From NCBI RefSeq assembly GCF_001038505.1, contig NZ_LDPY01000001.1, positions 1,364,001-1,428,000 on the forward strand: 64,000 nt of DNA, read 5' to 3'. The position numbers and the translations under genes are program-made. The notes below the pieces were generated by a model, which made no database searches, was not told the origin of the DNA, and saw nothing but the letters and a program-made list of their open reading frames with translations. Below are positions 18,865 through 27,830 of this stretch, one piece after another. The stretch comes from Puniceibacterium sp. IMCC21224 (GTDB lineage Bacteria > Pseudomonadota > Alphaproteobacteria > Rhodobacterales > Rhodobacteraceae). Within the stretch, counting starts at the first letter, position 1. Every line of letters starts with the position of its first letter.

Positions 18865-18908
18865 AGTTTTGCCAGCGGAATCGGGGTGAGGTTTGCCAAT
18901 ATAGGCAC

Positions 18909-18935
18909 AAAAAAAGACCGCCCCGAAGGGCGACC
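18909..18935 (-). terminator. Hairpin with T run in the IS scar
   Basis: Read on the minus strand, GGTCGCCC-TTCG-GGGCGGTC folds into an 8-pair stem (with two G-U pairs) around a TTCG tetraloop and is followed by seven T. This is a textbook rho-independent terminator; it may be a leftover from a lost gene between the IS remnants. Confidence 0.65.
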
Positions 18936-19054
18936 TGCGTGTCGTCATGATAATTTGAGTTCAGAGAATGTTTCGGCGAAAGACTTTTGCTCTCAGCACA
19001 TTTCGGTCCATGATTGGCTCAATACCCGCACTGGCCAGCTTCATGGACATAGAC

Positions 19055-19760
19055 TGTCAACGGCAGAGTAAAAGTGGGCCAAAGGGCAGCGCAAAATGTT
19101 GCCACTTTGGGGTGGGTATGATTGCCGCATCGGGGTGCGCCAGCATCCGGGCAGCCGCGCTTGTCATATAGCTGGCGGTTGCCCGGAAGCTTTGGCCCGT
19201 GAGGGCCAATTACCTGCGATGTTGGTATTGGGTTACGCCTTGCCCTGGCGGGCCTTGCTCTGGCCAAGGCGGTAGCTGTCGCCATTCATCTCAAGGATGT
19301 TCACGTGGTGGGTCAGTCGATCCAGGAGAGCGCCGGTGAGGCGTTCTGAGCCGAAGGTTTCGGTCCATTCATCGAACGGCAGGTTGCTGGTGATCAATGT
19401 TGCGCCGCGTTCATAGCGTTGCGAGATCAGTTCGAACAGCAACTCGGCGCCGGTCTTGCTGAGCGGCACGAAGCCGAGCTCGTCGAGGCAGGGAGGACGG
19501 CGGTAATCCTTTTCCGAAAGTCCCGCGAGGTGGGCAAACAGGGCGGCCTCCGGCAGCGCGGTTCCCGTCTCGCCGACCAGCGAACCACTGCGCGTGGGCA
19601 GGTGCGTGAAGCCGCGGAGTGCGCCGTCGCTGTCCAATGTGGCAGAGACCTGCAGATCGCTGCGCGGATGGCCGACTTTGTCACCGCGGTCTCAGGTCGT
19701 CGCAGAACCCCAGAAGTCGATGAAGGATTTACACGCGCGCGTCCTCCCACGCTTTCAATG
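19055..19760 (-). mobile_element. IS21-family remnant
   Basis: TGTCAACGGCAGAGTAAAAG at 19055 resembles an IS21-type terminal repeat and lies downstream of an istB fragment on the minus strand, where the right end of such an element belongs. No matching left end or istA transposase is present. The border on the right is not sharp; 19760 is approximate. Confidence 0.6.
19233..19637 (-). pseudogene. istB: istB-like ATPase fragment (IS21 helper), broken
   Basis: The last 80 or so residues match IstB-type AAA+ helpers: DELGFVPLSKTGAELLFELI (Walker B region), QRYERGATLITSNLPFDEW and DRLTHHVNILEMNGDSYRL. The frame before CLDELGF is unlike the family and lacks the Walker A motif GxxGxGKT, so the 5' part has been deleted or rearranged. 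Intact IstB proteins are about 250 residues. No function is expected. Confidence 0.8.
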
Positions 19761-19806
19761 TCACCCTGACTTGAATCTTGGGGCGGTGTTGTTCGCGTTT
19801 CGACAC

Positions 19807-19835
19807 TGCCGATCCCCTTGGGCTGAGGATCGGCA
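19807..19835. terminator. Hairpin downstream of ilvE
   Basis: TGCCGATCC and GGATCGGCA form a perfect 9 bp stem around 11 bases, about 67 bases beyond the ilvE stop. There is no T run on either side, so termination is possible but not certain. Confidence 0.4.
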
Positions 19836-19901
19836 GGCTGCATGTCATCGTTTGCGTCTTGGTGCGATTTTCGGCGGCTCGGACTTGGCAGAACCGTAAA
19901 G

Positions 19902-20771
19902 TCAGGCCCGCACCAGCTTTTCGTAGCCGTCCGAAATATCCCGGGTCAGGCTACCGACCTCAAAGTTGTAGGTGCCGATCTGGCCCACTGGCGTGACTTC
20001 GGCGGCAGTGCCGGTCAGCCAGCATTGCTCGAATCCTTCCAGCTCTTCGGGCATGATGTGACGCTCATGGATCTTGATCTGGCGTTCTTCGAGCATGCCC
20101 AAAACAGTCTGACGCGTCAGACCATTGAGGAAGCAGTCGGGTTTGGGGGTGTGTACCTCGCCGTCCTTGACAAAAAAGATGTTGGCGCCAGTCGCCTCGG
20201 CCACATAGCCGCGATAGTCGAACATCATCGCATCGGAACAGCCTTTGGCCTCGGCCTCGTGTTTGGACATGGTGCAGATCATATAGAGGCCAGCCGCCTT
20301 GGCATGCGACGGCGCAGTTTCCGGTGAGGGGCGCTTCCATTTTGCAATGTCGAGCTTGGCGCCCTTCATTTTGGCATCACCATAGTAGTTGCCCCATTCC
20401 CACGCCGCGATCGCCAGCCGTACCGGATTGCGTTTCGACGCGACGCCCATATCTTCGCCCACACCGCGCCAGGCGACCGCGCGCACATAGGCATCGGTGA
20501 ATCCGTTGGCGTGCAGGACTTCCTGTTTGGCGGCCTCAATCTCGTCCACCGTCCAGGGGATCTGAAAATCGAGGCAGCCTGCCGAATAGTGCAGCCGTTC
20601 GGAATGGGCACGGGATTTGAAAATCTTGCCGTTGTAGGCGCGCTCACCCTCGAAAACCGAGCTGGCGTAATGCATGGCATGGGTCAGAACATGCACATTG
20701 GCTTCGCGCCAATCCACCAAAGCGCCATCCATCCAGATCTTTCCGTCACGGTCGTCATATGAACCAGCCAT
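19902..20771 (-). CDS. ilvE: Branched-chain amino acid aminotransferase
   Basis: A 289-residue fold-type IV PLP enzyme that transfers amino groups between glutamate and the keto acids of leucine, isoleucine and valine. Diagnostic parts are HYASSVFEGERAYNG near residue 34, the PLP lysine region SHAKAAGLYMICTMSKHEA, EATGANIFFVKDGEVHTP, LNGLTRQTVLGML and the phosphate-binding TGTAAEVTPV. It complements the leu genes at 5-10 kb. The gene is divergent from a PetP-like MarR regulator, and a palindrome lies in the shared spacer. Confidence 0.94.
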   Translation of the reverse strand: MAGSYDDRDGKIWMDGALVDWREANVHVLTHAMHYASSVFEGERAYNGKIFKSRAHSERLHYSAGCLDFQIPWTVDEIEAAKQEVLHANGFTDAYVRAVAWRGVGEDMGVASKRNPVRLAIAAWEWGNYYGDAKMKGAKLDIAKWKRPSPETAPSHAKAAGLYMICTMSKHEAEAKGCSDAMMFDYRGYVAEATGANIFFVKDGEVHTPKPDCFLNGLTRQTVLGMLEERQIKIHERHIMPEELEGFEQCWLTGTAAEVTPVGQIGTYNFEVGSLTRDISDGYEKLVRA

Positions 20772-20801
20772 CTTTGGCCTCCATCTACAGGTCTTTGCAA
20801 A

Positions 20802-20813
20802 AGTTGCGCAACT
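20802..20813. promoter_or_regulatory. Candidate MarR-type operator between ilvE and petP
   Basis: AGTTGCGCAACT is a perfect 12 bp palindrome in the 161-base divergent spacer. A related half site AGTTGCGTAA follows at about 20833, about three helical turns away. TTGC-centred palindromes are typical MarR-family targets, so autoregulation by the adjacent gene is a reasonable guess. Confidence 0.4.
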
Positions 20814-20932
20814 AAGTCCGGATCGGGCATAAAGTTGCGTAAAAACTGCGGCTCGCTACCAGTTCAGACTTGGAATGTCAACAAGGCTGACTTAAAGTGA
20901 TCAATAATCGGACGATTTGTGAAAGGTATGCC

Positions 20933-21445
20933 ATGGCTGAGGCGCAAGGGGCGCAGACCCATGGGGGCGAATCGCTCCTGTTTCTGACGGACGAACAACT
21001 GCGGCAGGGGATCGAGGCGATGTTCTTTGCCTATCGCGGCTTTACGGCGGATCCTGACCGGATTCTGCAGGGCCTGTCCTTTGGCCGGGCGCATCATCGG
21101 GCGCTGCATTTTATTCATTGCGCGCCGGGGACGACGGTGAATAACCTGCTGACAATTCTGGGCGTAACCAAGCAATCGCTGAACCGTGTATTGCGCGCAC
21201 TGATCGAAGAAGGTCTGGTCGAAAGCCGGGTCGGGCGTGTCGACAAACGCGAGCGGCATCTGCACCTGACCGAGGCCGGGCAGGCGCTGGAGCGCGAGTT
21301 GTCGGATGCACAGCGGGCGCGGATGCGGGCGGCGTACCGCAACGCTGGGCCCGATGCTGTAGCCGGTTTCAGAAAGGTGTTGGAGGCAATGATGGATACC
21401 GAGATGCGGCGCCAGTATCACGGCCTGCGGGAGGGCCGGGGATGA
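20933..21445 (+). CDS. petP: MarR-family regulator, PetP-like
   Basis: A 170-residue winged-helix protein. ATG 20933 is preferred because GAAAGG lies 7 bases upstream; a GTG at 20897 is in frame. The DNA-binding core is TTVNNLLTILGVTKQSLNRVL followed by the wing LIEEGLVESRVGRVDKRERH and LTEAGQALE. The gene overlaps the following OmpR-type regulator by 4 bases. In Rhodobacter capsulatus a MarR-like gene (petP) pairs in this way with the response regulator petR near the cytochrome bc1 genes. The symbol is given from this gene order; no bc1 genes are in the window. Confidence 0.72.
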   Translation: MAEAQGAQTHGGESLLFLTDEQLRQGIEAMFFAYRGFTADPDRILQGLSFGRAHHRALHFIHCAPGTTVNNLLTILGVTKQSLNRVLRALIEEGLVESRVGRVDKRERHLHLTEAGQALERELSDAQRARMRAAYRNAGPDAVAGFRKVLEAMMDTEMRRQYHGLREGRG

Positions 21446-22143
21446 GCGATCCTGATGCCCACCTGCTGATCGTCGACGATGACGAACGTATTCGCGGCTT
21501 GTTGCAAAAATTCCTGATCCGTAGCGGGTTTCTGGTAAGTGCCGCGCGCGATGCGGCGCATGCCAGACGCATTCTGGCCGGGCTTGATTTTGATCTGATC
21601 GTGCTGGATGTGATGATGCCGGGTGAGGATGGTGTCAGCCTGACACGGGGTATTCGCGAAACCTCGATCACGCCGATTCTGCTGCTCACCGCCAAATCCG
21701 AGACCGAGGACCGGATTGCTGGGCTTGAGGCGGGGGCGGATGATTATCTGGCCAAACCGTTCGAGCCAAAGGAATTGCTGCTGCGGATCAACGCGATCCT
21801 GCGGCGGATGCCTGACACCAGCGCCAAGGACGCGGCACCTAAACTGCTGACATTGGGGCCGATCCGCTATGACATCGAACGTGGAGAGATGTGGCGCGGC
21901 GACGATCTGGTTCGATTGACCGGCACCGAAAACCAGTTGATGCGGATCTTTGCCGCGCAGCCCGGGGCCGCAGTCAGCCGGACCAAGCTGGTCGAGGATC
22001 TGGGTCGCGATCGCAGTCAGAGTCAGGAACGCGCGGTCGATGTGCAGATCACTCGTCTGCGTCGCAAGATTGAGGCAGACCCGAAACAGCCGCGGTATCT
22101 GCAAACTGTGCGCGGCGAAGGCTACATGCTTGCCCCCGACTGA
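21442..22143 (+). CDS. petR: OmpR-family response regulator, PetR-like
   Basis: A 233-residue two-domain regulator. The receiver domain (residues 7-120) has the acidic pair VDDDE, phospho-acceptor Asp in LIVLDVMMPGEDG, Thr in LLLTAKSE and Lys in LAKPFEP. The C-terminal winged helix (about 135-230) ends with DVQITRLRRKIEADP and RGEGYML. ATG overlaps the petP stop (ATGA). No histidine kinase gene is adjacent, consistent with the PetR pattern known from Rhodobacter, where the partner is a MarR-like protein. CenR or another orphan regulator remains an alternative. Confidence 0.78.
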   Translation: MSDPDAHLLIVDDDERIRGLLQKFLIRSGFLVSAARDAAHARRILAGLDFDLIVLDVMMPGEDGVSLTRGIRETSITPILLLTAKSETEDRIAGLEAGADDYLAKPFEPKELLLRINAILRRMPDTSAKDAAPKLLTLGPIRYDIERGEMWRGDDLVRLTGTENQLMRIFAAQPGAAVSRTKLVEDLGRDRSQSQERAVDVQITRLRRKIEADPKQPRYLQTVRGEGYMLAPD

Positions 22144-22227
22144 CCAGCCTGTCTGGGGCGTCTATTCTGGTTTTACCTGCCCTAAGCCACGGACCAGGAC
22201 TCATTTCTGCATCAAGGAACTGACCGA

Positions 22228-23151
22228 ATGACTGCTCTGATCACGCATGCCGATTGTCTGAACCACGTGACGCCAGAGGGGCACCCTGAGCGGGTGGCGC
22301 GGCTCGAGCATGTGTTGCATGCGCTTGCGGGGCTGGATTTGAATCGAATATCGGCGCCGCTGGCCACGGATGCCGATGTGTTGCGCATTCATCCGCAACG
22401 CTATCTTGATCGGATTGAGGGAGGGGTGCCAATGCAGGGATCGGCACAACTGGACGCAGACACATGGCTGTCCCCCGGTTCGGAACAGGCGGCGCGGCGC
22501 GGCGCAGGGGCGGTCTTGAGGGCGGTGGATCTGGTGCTGGGGGGCGAGGAGACAAATGCGTTTTGTGCCATTCGTCCGCCGGGCCATCACGCGGAGTCCG
22601 AGACTGCGATGGGGTTTTGCCTGTTCGGCAATGCTGCGCTGGCGGCGAAATATGCGTTGGATCATCATGGGTTGGCACGGGTTGCTGTGGTGGATTTCGA
22701 CGTACATCACGGCAACGGCACGCAGGATCTGCTGTGGGACGAGCCACGCGCGTTGACGATCACCAGCCAGCAGATGCCGCTATGGCCGGGCTCTGGCGCG
22801 CCGTCCGAACGCGGTGCGCATGACAATGTGCTGAATATTGCGCTGCCGCCGGAAAGTGACGGGGCGGTGATGCGCGCCGCCTATGAGGCGCAGGTTCTCC
22901 CGCGCCTGCGCGGCTTTGCGCCGGACCTGATTATCCTCTCTGCCGGGTTTGACGCCCATCAAGACGATCCGCTGGCATCGCTGAATTGGAGCACGGACGA
23001 TTTCCGCTGGCTGACACGCGAACTCTGCACATTGGCGGCGCAATTGTGTGGTGGTCGGCTGGTCTCGACTCTTGAAGGTGGCTATGATCTTGAGGCGCTG
23101 AGCGCCTCGGCGCTCGCCCATGTCGAAGAATTGCTGGAGGCGTCTAAATGA
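22228..23151 (+). CDS. Histone deacetylase family (HDAC-like amidohydrolase)
   Basis: A 307-residue class II HDAC-type zinc hydrolase. It begins [20 protein letters not shown]. The active site is complete: RPPGHHAE (twin histidines), [14 protein letters not shown] (Asp and His zinc ligands), [12 protein letters not shown] (second zinc Asp) and EGGYDL. In bacteria these enzymes remove acetyl groups from small amines or proteins (AcuC, polyamine deacetylases, HdaH). The substrate cannot be read. Its stop overlaps the xseB start by 4 bases, so it leads an operon with xseB, ispA and dxs. Confidence 0.9.
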   Translation: MTALITHADCLNHVTPEGHPERVARLEHVLHALAGLDLNRISAPLATDADVLRIHPQRYLDRIEGGVPMQGSAQLDADTWLSPGSEQAARRGAGAVLRAVDLVLGGEETNAFCAIRPPGHHAESETAMGFCLFGNAALAAKYALDHHGLARVAVVDFDVHHGNGTQDLLWDEPRALTITSQQMPLWPGSGAPSERGAHDNVLNIALPPESDGAVMRAAYEAQVLPRLRGFAPDLIILSAGFDAHQDDPLASLNWSTDDFRWLTRELCTLAAQLCGGRLVSTLEGGYDLEALSASALAHVEELLEASK

Positions 23152-23390
23152 CCGACACACCCGTCGAAGAAATGAGCTTTGAGCAGGCGATGGCCGAATT
23201 GGAGCAGGTCGTTGGTCAGCTTGAGCGGGGCGATGTCGCGCTGGAACAGTCGATCACGCTGTACGAACGTGGCGCGGCGCTGAAAAAGCGGTGCGAGGCC
23301 AAGCTCAAAGATGCTGAGGAAAAGGTGGCGGCGATCACGCTGGATACCGAAGGCAATCCCACAGGCACAAAGCCCGTCGAGGGGCTGTAA
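23148..23390 (+). CDS. xseB: Exodeoxyribonuclease VII small subunit
   Basis: An 80-residue helical protein with the family pattern [40 protein letters not shown] and LKDAEEKV. XseB binds XseA to form an exonuclease acting on single-stranded DNA from both ends; xseA is not in the window. The start overlaps the previous gene (ATGA) and ispA starts 1 base after its stop. Linkage of xseB to ispA and dxs is common in proteobacteria. Confidence 0.93.
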   Translation: MTDTPVEEMSFEQAMAELEQVVGQLERGDVALEQSITLYERGAALKKRCEAKLKDAEEKVAAITLDTEGNPTGTKPVEGL

Positions 23391-23391
23391 T

Positions 23392-24258
23392 GTGTTTCAG
23401 GACGATCTAGGCCGGGTTGCGTCCGCGATTCAGGCGGGGTTTGACCGGCTCCTTGACGATTTTCCAGACCTGCCGATGGCGCAGGGAATGCGCTATGCAA
23501 CGCGAGGCGGCAAACGTCTGCGCGGGTTTCTGGTGATCGAGGGGGCGCGCCTGCATGGCGTCGGGCAAGATCGCGCATTATGGCCCGCCATGGCGATTGA
23601 GGCGGTGCATGCCTATTCGCTGGTGCATGATGATTTGCCCTGCATGGACGATGACGCGCTGCGACGCGGGTTGCCGACCGTGCATATCAAATGGGACGAA
23701 GGCACCGCCGTGTTGGTTGGGGATGCGCTTCAGGCGCTGGGGTTTGAGCTGGCCGCGCATGAAAACGTCGGGCCCGCCGAGGTTCGCGCCAACCTCGCGC
23801 TTAGTCTGGCCCGTGCCAGCGGTGCACGGGGCATGGTGCTGGGGCAGGCGCTGGATATTGCGGCCGAAACGACTGGCGTGCCGCTGACGCTGGACCAGAT
23901 CACCGCGCTTCAGGTCGGCAAAACCGGCGCGCTGTTCTGCTGGGCGGCTGAGGCGGGCGCGCGGCTTGCCGGGGCTGACATCGCGCCGCTGGGGGCGTAT
24001 GCCAGCGCGCTGGGACTGGCATTCCAGATCACCGACGACATTCTGGATGTTGAGGGCGACGCAGCGACTGTCGGCAAGGCGGTGGGCAAGGATGCGGACG
24101 CAGGCAAGGCCACTTTTGTGTCGCTGCTGGGCCTGGACGGGGCAAAACGCCGTGCAACAGAGCTGGTTGAGGAAAGCTGCGCTGCGCTAACTGTGTACGG
24201 CGACGCGGCGGAGAACTTGAAGCAGGCGGCCCGGTTCGTTATTGCCCGCCGGAACTGA
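23392..24258 (+). CDS. ispA: Farnesyl (geranyl) diphosphate synthase
   Basis: A 288-residue polyprenyl synthase. The likely start is GTG 23392 (reads FQDDLGRVASAIQAGFDRLL), immediately after xseB. The two aspartate-rich motifs are present: LVHDDLPCMDDDALRRG and FQITDDILDVEGD. GGKRLRGFLV binds the homoallylic diphosphate. The enzyme condenses isopentenyl diphosphate with dimethylallyl and geranyl diphosphates in the cytosol. It sits before dxs, which feeds the same pathway, so both ends of early isoprenoid synthesis are co-expressed. Confidence 0.94.
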   Translation: MFQDDLGRVASAIQAGFDRLLDDFPDLPMAQGMRYATRGGKRLRGFLVIEGARLHGVGQDRALWPAMAIEAVHAYSLVHDDLPCMDDDALRRGLPTVHIKWDEGTAVLVGDALQALGFELAAHENVGPAEVRANLALSLARASGARGMVLGQALDIAAETTGVPLTLDQITALQVGKTGALFCWAAEAGARLAGADIAPLGAYASALGLAFQITDDILDVEGDAATVGKAVGKDADAGKATFVSLLGLDGAKRRATELVEESCAALTVYGDAAENLKQAARFVIARRN

Positions 24259-24339
24259 CGCAGCGTTCAGCGTCGCGGCACTGACAGCGATGCCCACGGT
24301 GCGGGGGCGATCACAACCGGCCATAAGAAGGAGGCGCGC

Positions 24340-26265
24340 ATGTCGTCCAGACCACAGACCCCGCTGCTCGATACGGTGCATGTGCCCGGCGACCTCAAAC
24401 CGCTGAGCGATGCGGATCTGCATCGGCTGGCGCAGGAATTGCGCGCCGAGACGATCGCCGCCGTCTCAGAAACCGGTGGCCATCTGGGCGCGGGTCTGGG
24501 TGTGGTCGAACTGACCGTCGCGCTGCATGCGGTGTTTGATGCGCCGCGTGACAAGATCATCTGGGACGTCAGCCACCAGTGTTACCCGCACAAGATCCTG
24601 ACCGGGCGCCGTGATCGGATTCGCACGCTGCGGATGAAGGACGGGTTGTCGGGATTCACCAAACGGTCAGAAAGCCCCTATGACCCGTTCGGTGCGGCAC
24701 ATTCCTCGACCTCGATCTCGGCGGCGCTAGGATTTGCCGTGGCGCGCGATCTGGGCGGAGCGAGCGAAACCGGACATGGCGACGCCATCGCGGTGATCGG
24801 CGACGGGGCGATTTCGGCGGGCATGGCCTATGAGGCGATGAACAACGCGGGCCATCTGAAAAAGCGGTTAATCGTGATCCTGAATGACAACGACATGAGC
24901 ATCGCGCCGCCCGTTGGCGCAATGTCGTCCTATCTATCGCGGCTGTATGCCGAAGCTCCGTTCCACGACCTCAAGGCCGCCGCCAAAGGTGCGGTCAGTC
25001 TGTTACCAGAACCGTTCCGGCTGGGCGCACAGCGGGCCAAGGATCTGCTCAAGGGCATGGCCGTTGGCGGCACCTTGTTCGAGGCGCTGGGGTTTTCCTA
25101 TCTCGGGCCGATCGACGGGCATGATCTGGATCAGCTGTTGCCGGTGCTGCGCACGGTCAAGGCGCGCGCCACGGGCCCGATCCTGATTCATGTGCTGACC
25201 CAAAAAGGCAAGGGCTATGCCCCGGCCGAGCAGGCCGTGGACAAGGGCCACGCCACGGCCAAGTTCGATCTGGTCACCGGGGCGCAGAAAAAGGCGCCGT
25301 CCAACGCGCCTAGCTATACCTCGGTCTTTGGCAAGACGCTGGTCGATCTGGCGGCGGTGGATCCACGCATTTGTGCCGTGACGGCGGCGATGCCGGATGG
25401 CACAGGACTGAACCTGATGGCCGAACGCTTCCCCAGTCGCTGTTTCGACGTGGCGATTGCTGAACAGCATGGTGTCACCTTTGCCGCCGGTCTGGCGGCT
25501 GGCGGGATGCGGCCGTTCTGTGCCTTGTATTCGACATTCCTGCAGCGCGGCTATGATCAGATTGTGCATGACGTGGCGATCCAGCGCCTGCCGGTGCGCT
25601 TTGCGATTGATCGGGCTGGGCTGGTCGGGGCCGATGGCGCGACCCATGCGGGCAGCTACGACATTGCGTTTCTGGCCAATCTGCCGGGTTTTGTCGTTAT
25701 GGCAGCGGCAGACGAAGCCGAACTGAAACATATGGTTGCCACGGCTGCGGCGCATGACGACGGCCCTATCGCGTTCCGCTATCCGCGCGGAGAGGGCGAG
25801 GGCGTCGAGATGCCCGAACATGGTGTTGCCCTGGAAATCGGCAAAGGCCGGATCGTGCGCAAAGGCGCCCGCGTGGCGATCCTGTCCTACGGTACTCGTC
25901 TTGGAGAGGTGCTGCGCGCCTGTGAGGCGCTTGAGGCGCGCGGCATCAGCCCGACGGTTGCGGATGCGCGGTTCGTGAAACCGCTGGACCACGATCTGAT
26001 CCTGTCGCTGGCCGGTGATCACGAGGCGCTGATCACGATTGAGGAGGGTGCTGTTGGCGGCTTTGGCAGCCACGTCGCCCAGCTTTTGGCCGAAGAGGGC
26101 GTGTTCGACGCCGGACTAAAATACCGCTCGATGGTGCTGCCGGATATATTCATCGACCAGGCGAGTCCTGCGGAAATGTACGCCGTCGCGGGCCTGAATG
26201 CGGCGGATATCGAGGCAAAGGTGTTGGCGGTTCTGGGCGTGGCTCAGGTGGGGAAAAGGGCGTAG
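24340..26265 (+). CDS. dxs: 1-deoxy-D-xylulose-5-phosphate synthase
   Basis: A 641-residue thiamine-diphosphate enzyme that joins pyruvate and glyceraldehyde 3-phosphate, the first committed step of the non-mevalonate isoprenoid route. GGAGG lies upstream of ATG 24340. The ThDP/Mg motif is [20 protein letters not shown] followed by [12 protein letters not shown]. The transketolase-like middle domain has [16 protein letters not shown] and [18 protein letters not shown]. Length fits Dxs (620-640). It is the last biosynthetic gene of the deacetylase-xseB-ispA-dxs operon. Confidence 0.97.
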   Translation: MSSRPQTPLLDTVHVPGDLKPLSDADLHRLAQELRAETIAAVSETGGHLGAGLGVVELTVALHAVFDAPRDKIIWDVSHQCYPHKILTGRRDRIRTLRMKDGLSGFTKRSESPYDPFGAAHSSTSISAALGFAVARDLGGASETGHGDAIAVIGDGAISAGMAYEAMNNAGHLKKRLIVILNDNDMSIAPPVGAMSSYLSRLYAEAPFHDLKAAAKGAVSLLPEPFRLGAQRAKDLLKGMAVGGTLFEALGFSYLGPIDGHDLDQLLPVLRTVKARATGPILIHVLTQKGKGYAPAEQAVDKGHATAKFDLVTGAQKKAPSNAPSYTSVFGKTLVDLAAVDPRICAVTAAMPDGTGLNLMAERFPSRCFDVAIAEQHGVTFAAGLAAGGMRPFCALYSTFLQRGYDQIVHDVAIQRLPVRFAIDRAGLVGADGATHAGSYDIAFLANLPGFVVMAAADEAELKHMVATAAAHDDGPIAFRYPRGEGEGVEMPEHGVALEIGKGRIVRKGARVAILSYGTRLGEVLRACEALEARGISPTVADARFVKPLDHDLILSLAGDHEALITIEEGAVGGFGSHVAQLLAEEGVFDAGLKYRSMVLPDIFIDQASPAEMYAVAGLNAADIEAKVLAVLGVAQVGKRA

Positions 26266-26269
26266 ACGT

Positions 26270-27187
26270 ATGGCAATTCCGTCATTACCGGAGTTTTATG
26301 TTCCGCTCATGCGTGCTCTGCGCGCCGGGGCGACAAATGCACGCTCGGCTTTGCCGACCTTGCGGGATGACATGCAATTTACCGATGATGAGATGGCTGA
26401 AACGATCCCCAGCGGAACCCGGGAACGGGTCTTCGACCGGGCCGATTGGGCGCTTTTCCATCTGATGAAGGGTGGTTTGATTGATCGGCCAAGACGCGGC
26501 CACTATGTTCTGTCCTCCGAAGGAGCAGCCTATCTGGCTGCGGGGCACGATGCGCTTTCACGGGCGACTCTGGAAGCGATCCCGCAATACGCCGCCTTCA
26601 AGGCTGCGACGCGCGATGCATCGCAACTGGCATCGCCGAAGCCCGCCGGGGTGCAACAGGACACGACGCCGCTTGAGCTGATCGCAACATCGCTTGCCGT
26701 GCTTGATGCCGAGACGGCGAGCGAGTTGCGCGCGCTGCTGCTGGAGGTCAGTCCGTCCCGATTCGAGAGAATCATCGTCGATCTGCTGATCGCGATGGGC
26801 TATGGCGGGGGTGATCCGGCAATGGGACAGAGCATCGGCAGGTCCGGCGATGGCGGGATCGACGGGGTGATCAACGAGGATGCGCTGGGTTTGGATGCAG
26901 TCTACATTCAGGCCAAACGCTACGCGGTCGAGAATAAGGTTGGCCGCCCAGCGTTGCAGGCTTTCGTGGGGTCATTGACGGGCGAGGGCGCAAACAAGGG
27001 CGTGTTTGTGACCACATCTGATTTCTCGTCCGAGGCGCGAGCCTATGTTGAACGGGTGCAGCAGCGGATCGTGCTTATCAACGGTGACCGGCTGGCGCGG
27101 CTGATGATCCAACACGGTGTTGGTGTGCGGCCACGCCAGACTTATGTGATACGTTCGGTCGACGAAGATTACTTTTCGGATATCTGA
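26270..27187 (+). CDS. mrr: Mrr-type restriction endonuclease (orphan)
   Basis: A 305-residue protein, very close to E. coli Mrr (304). ATG 26270 follows the dxs stop by 4 bases. Residues 1-100 resemble the winged-helix Mrr N domain (LPEFYVPLMRALRAG; DWALFHLMKGGLIDRPRRGH). The C-terminal half has the PD-(D/E)xK nuclease core of the restriction-endonuclease-like family: RSGDGGIDGVINEDALGL followed by VYIQAKRYA, with the QxK variant seen in Mrr. No methyltransferase is nearby, consistent with a type IV enzyme that cuts modified DNA. Its tight spacing to dxs suggests read-through expression. Confidence 0.85.
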   Translation: MAIPSLPEFYVPLMRALRAGATNARSALPTLRDDMQFTDDEMAETIPSGTRERVFDRADWALFHLMKGGLIDRPRRGHYVLSSEGAAYLAAGHDALSRATLEAIPQYAAFKAATRDASQLASPKPAGVQQDTTPLELIATSLAVLDAETASELRALLLEVSPSRFERIIVDLLIAMGYGGGDPAMGQSIGRSGDGGIDGVINEDALGLDAVYIQAKRYAVENKVGRPALQAFVGSLTGEGANKGVFVTTSDFSSEARAYVERVQQRIVLINGDRLARLMIQHGVGVRPRQTYVIRSVDEDYFSDI

Positions 27188-27194
27188 GCAAGGC

Positions 27195-27827
27195 TCAGAA
27201 CAACCCGTTCCACGCCATGACAACGCCGCAGGCCAGCGCGACAGCGCCCGCGTAGCCGAACAGCAGATATAGTCCGTCGCGTGTCATCAGGCCGATGGTG
27301 ATCAGGGCCACTATCGTGGCACCGACCGAGGTAAAGAACGGAACCAGCTCTAGAAATGGCCACAGGATCACGGTGACAATCACAGCGACCCAGGCCAATG
27401 GCGCGAGCGGTCCGCTGGACAAGATCCGCAGGCGGCGCTTACTGTGGCGGTCGACCCAGGCAGCGGGCGTTTTAAGGAATTTCAGCGCCTGACGCATTCG
27501 TTGGGCCGACAGGCTGCGCCGCATGATCACGTCGGGGAGCCATAGATGATCGCGTCCCCAAATGGCCTGAAGGGCGATCAGCGTCAGGATCAGCGCCCCG
27601 AGTGTCGGCATCCCTGGAATCCCCGACACCGGTGAGACAAGGATCAGCGCAGGTATCAGGGCCGCGGGGGCAAAGGACCGGTCGCCGATCCGCTTGAGTA
27701 TGATGCGAACCGATATGCCGCTGGCATCCGTGTCGGGCTGCATTGCGCGCAGCAGATCTGTCAGGGATGCAGGTGGAAGCGCGCCAGACGAGGTGTCAGC
27801 GGTTGGCTCAGAGAGTGTATCGGTCAC
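27195..27827 (-). CDS. ExoD-family membrane protein
   Basis: A 210-residue protein with the ExoD pattern: GDRSFAPAALIPALILVSP, GIPGMPTLGALILTLIALQ, and four hydrophobic segments in the C-terminal half (APLAWVAVIVTVILWPFLE; TIVALITIGLMTRDG). ExoD proteins were first linked to exopolysaccharide synthesis and alkaline tolerance in rhizobia; the mechanism is not defined. It is convergent with the Mrr gene (7 bases between stops) and lies 3 bases beyond the SDR-family gene start region on the same strand, so it may be co-transcribed upstream of that gene's 3' neighbour. Confidence 0.82.
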   Translation of the reverse strand: MTDTLSEPTADTSSGALPPASLTDLLRAMQPDTDASGISVRIILKRIGDRSFAPAALIPALILVSPVSGIPGMPTLGALILTLIALQAIWGRDHLWLPDVIMRRSLSAQRMRQALKFLKTPAAWVDRHSKRRLRILSSGPLAPLAWVAVIVTVILWPFLELVPFFTSVGATIVALITIGLMTRDGLYLLFGYAGAVALACGVVMAWNGLF

Positions 27828-27830
27828 GGT

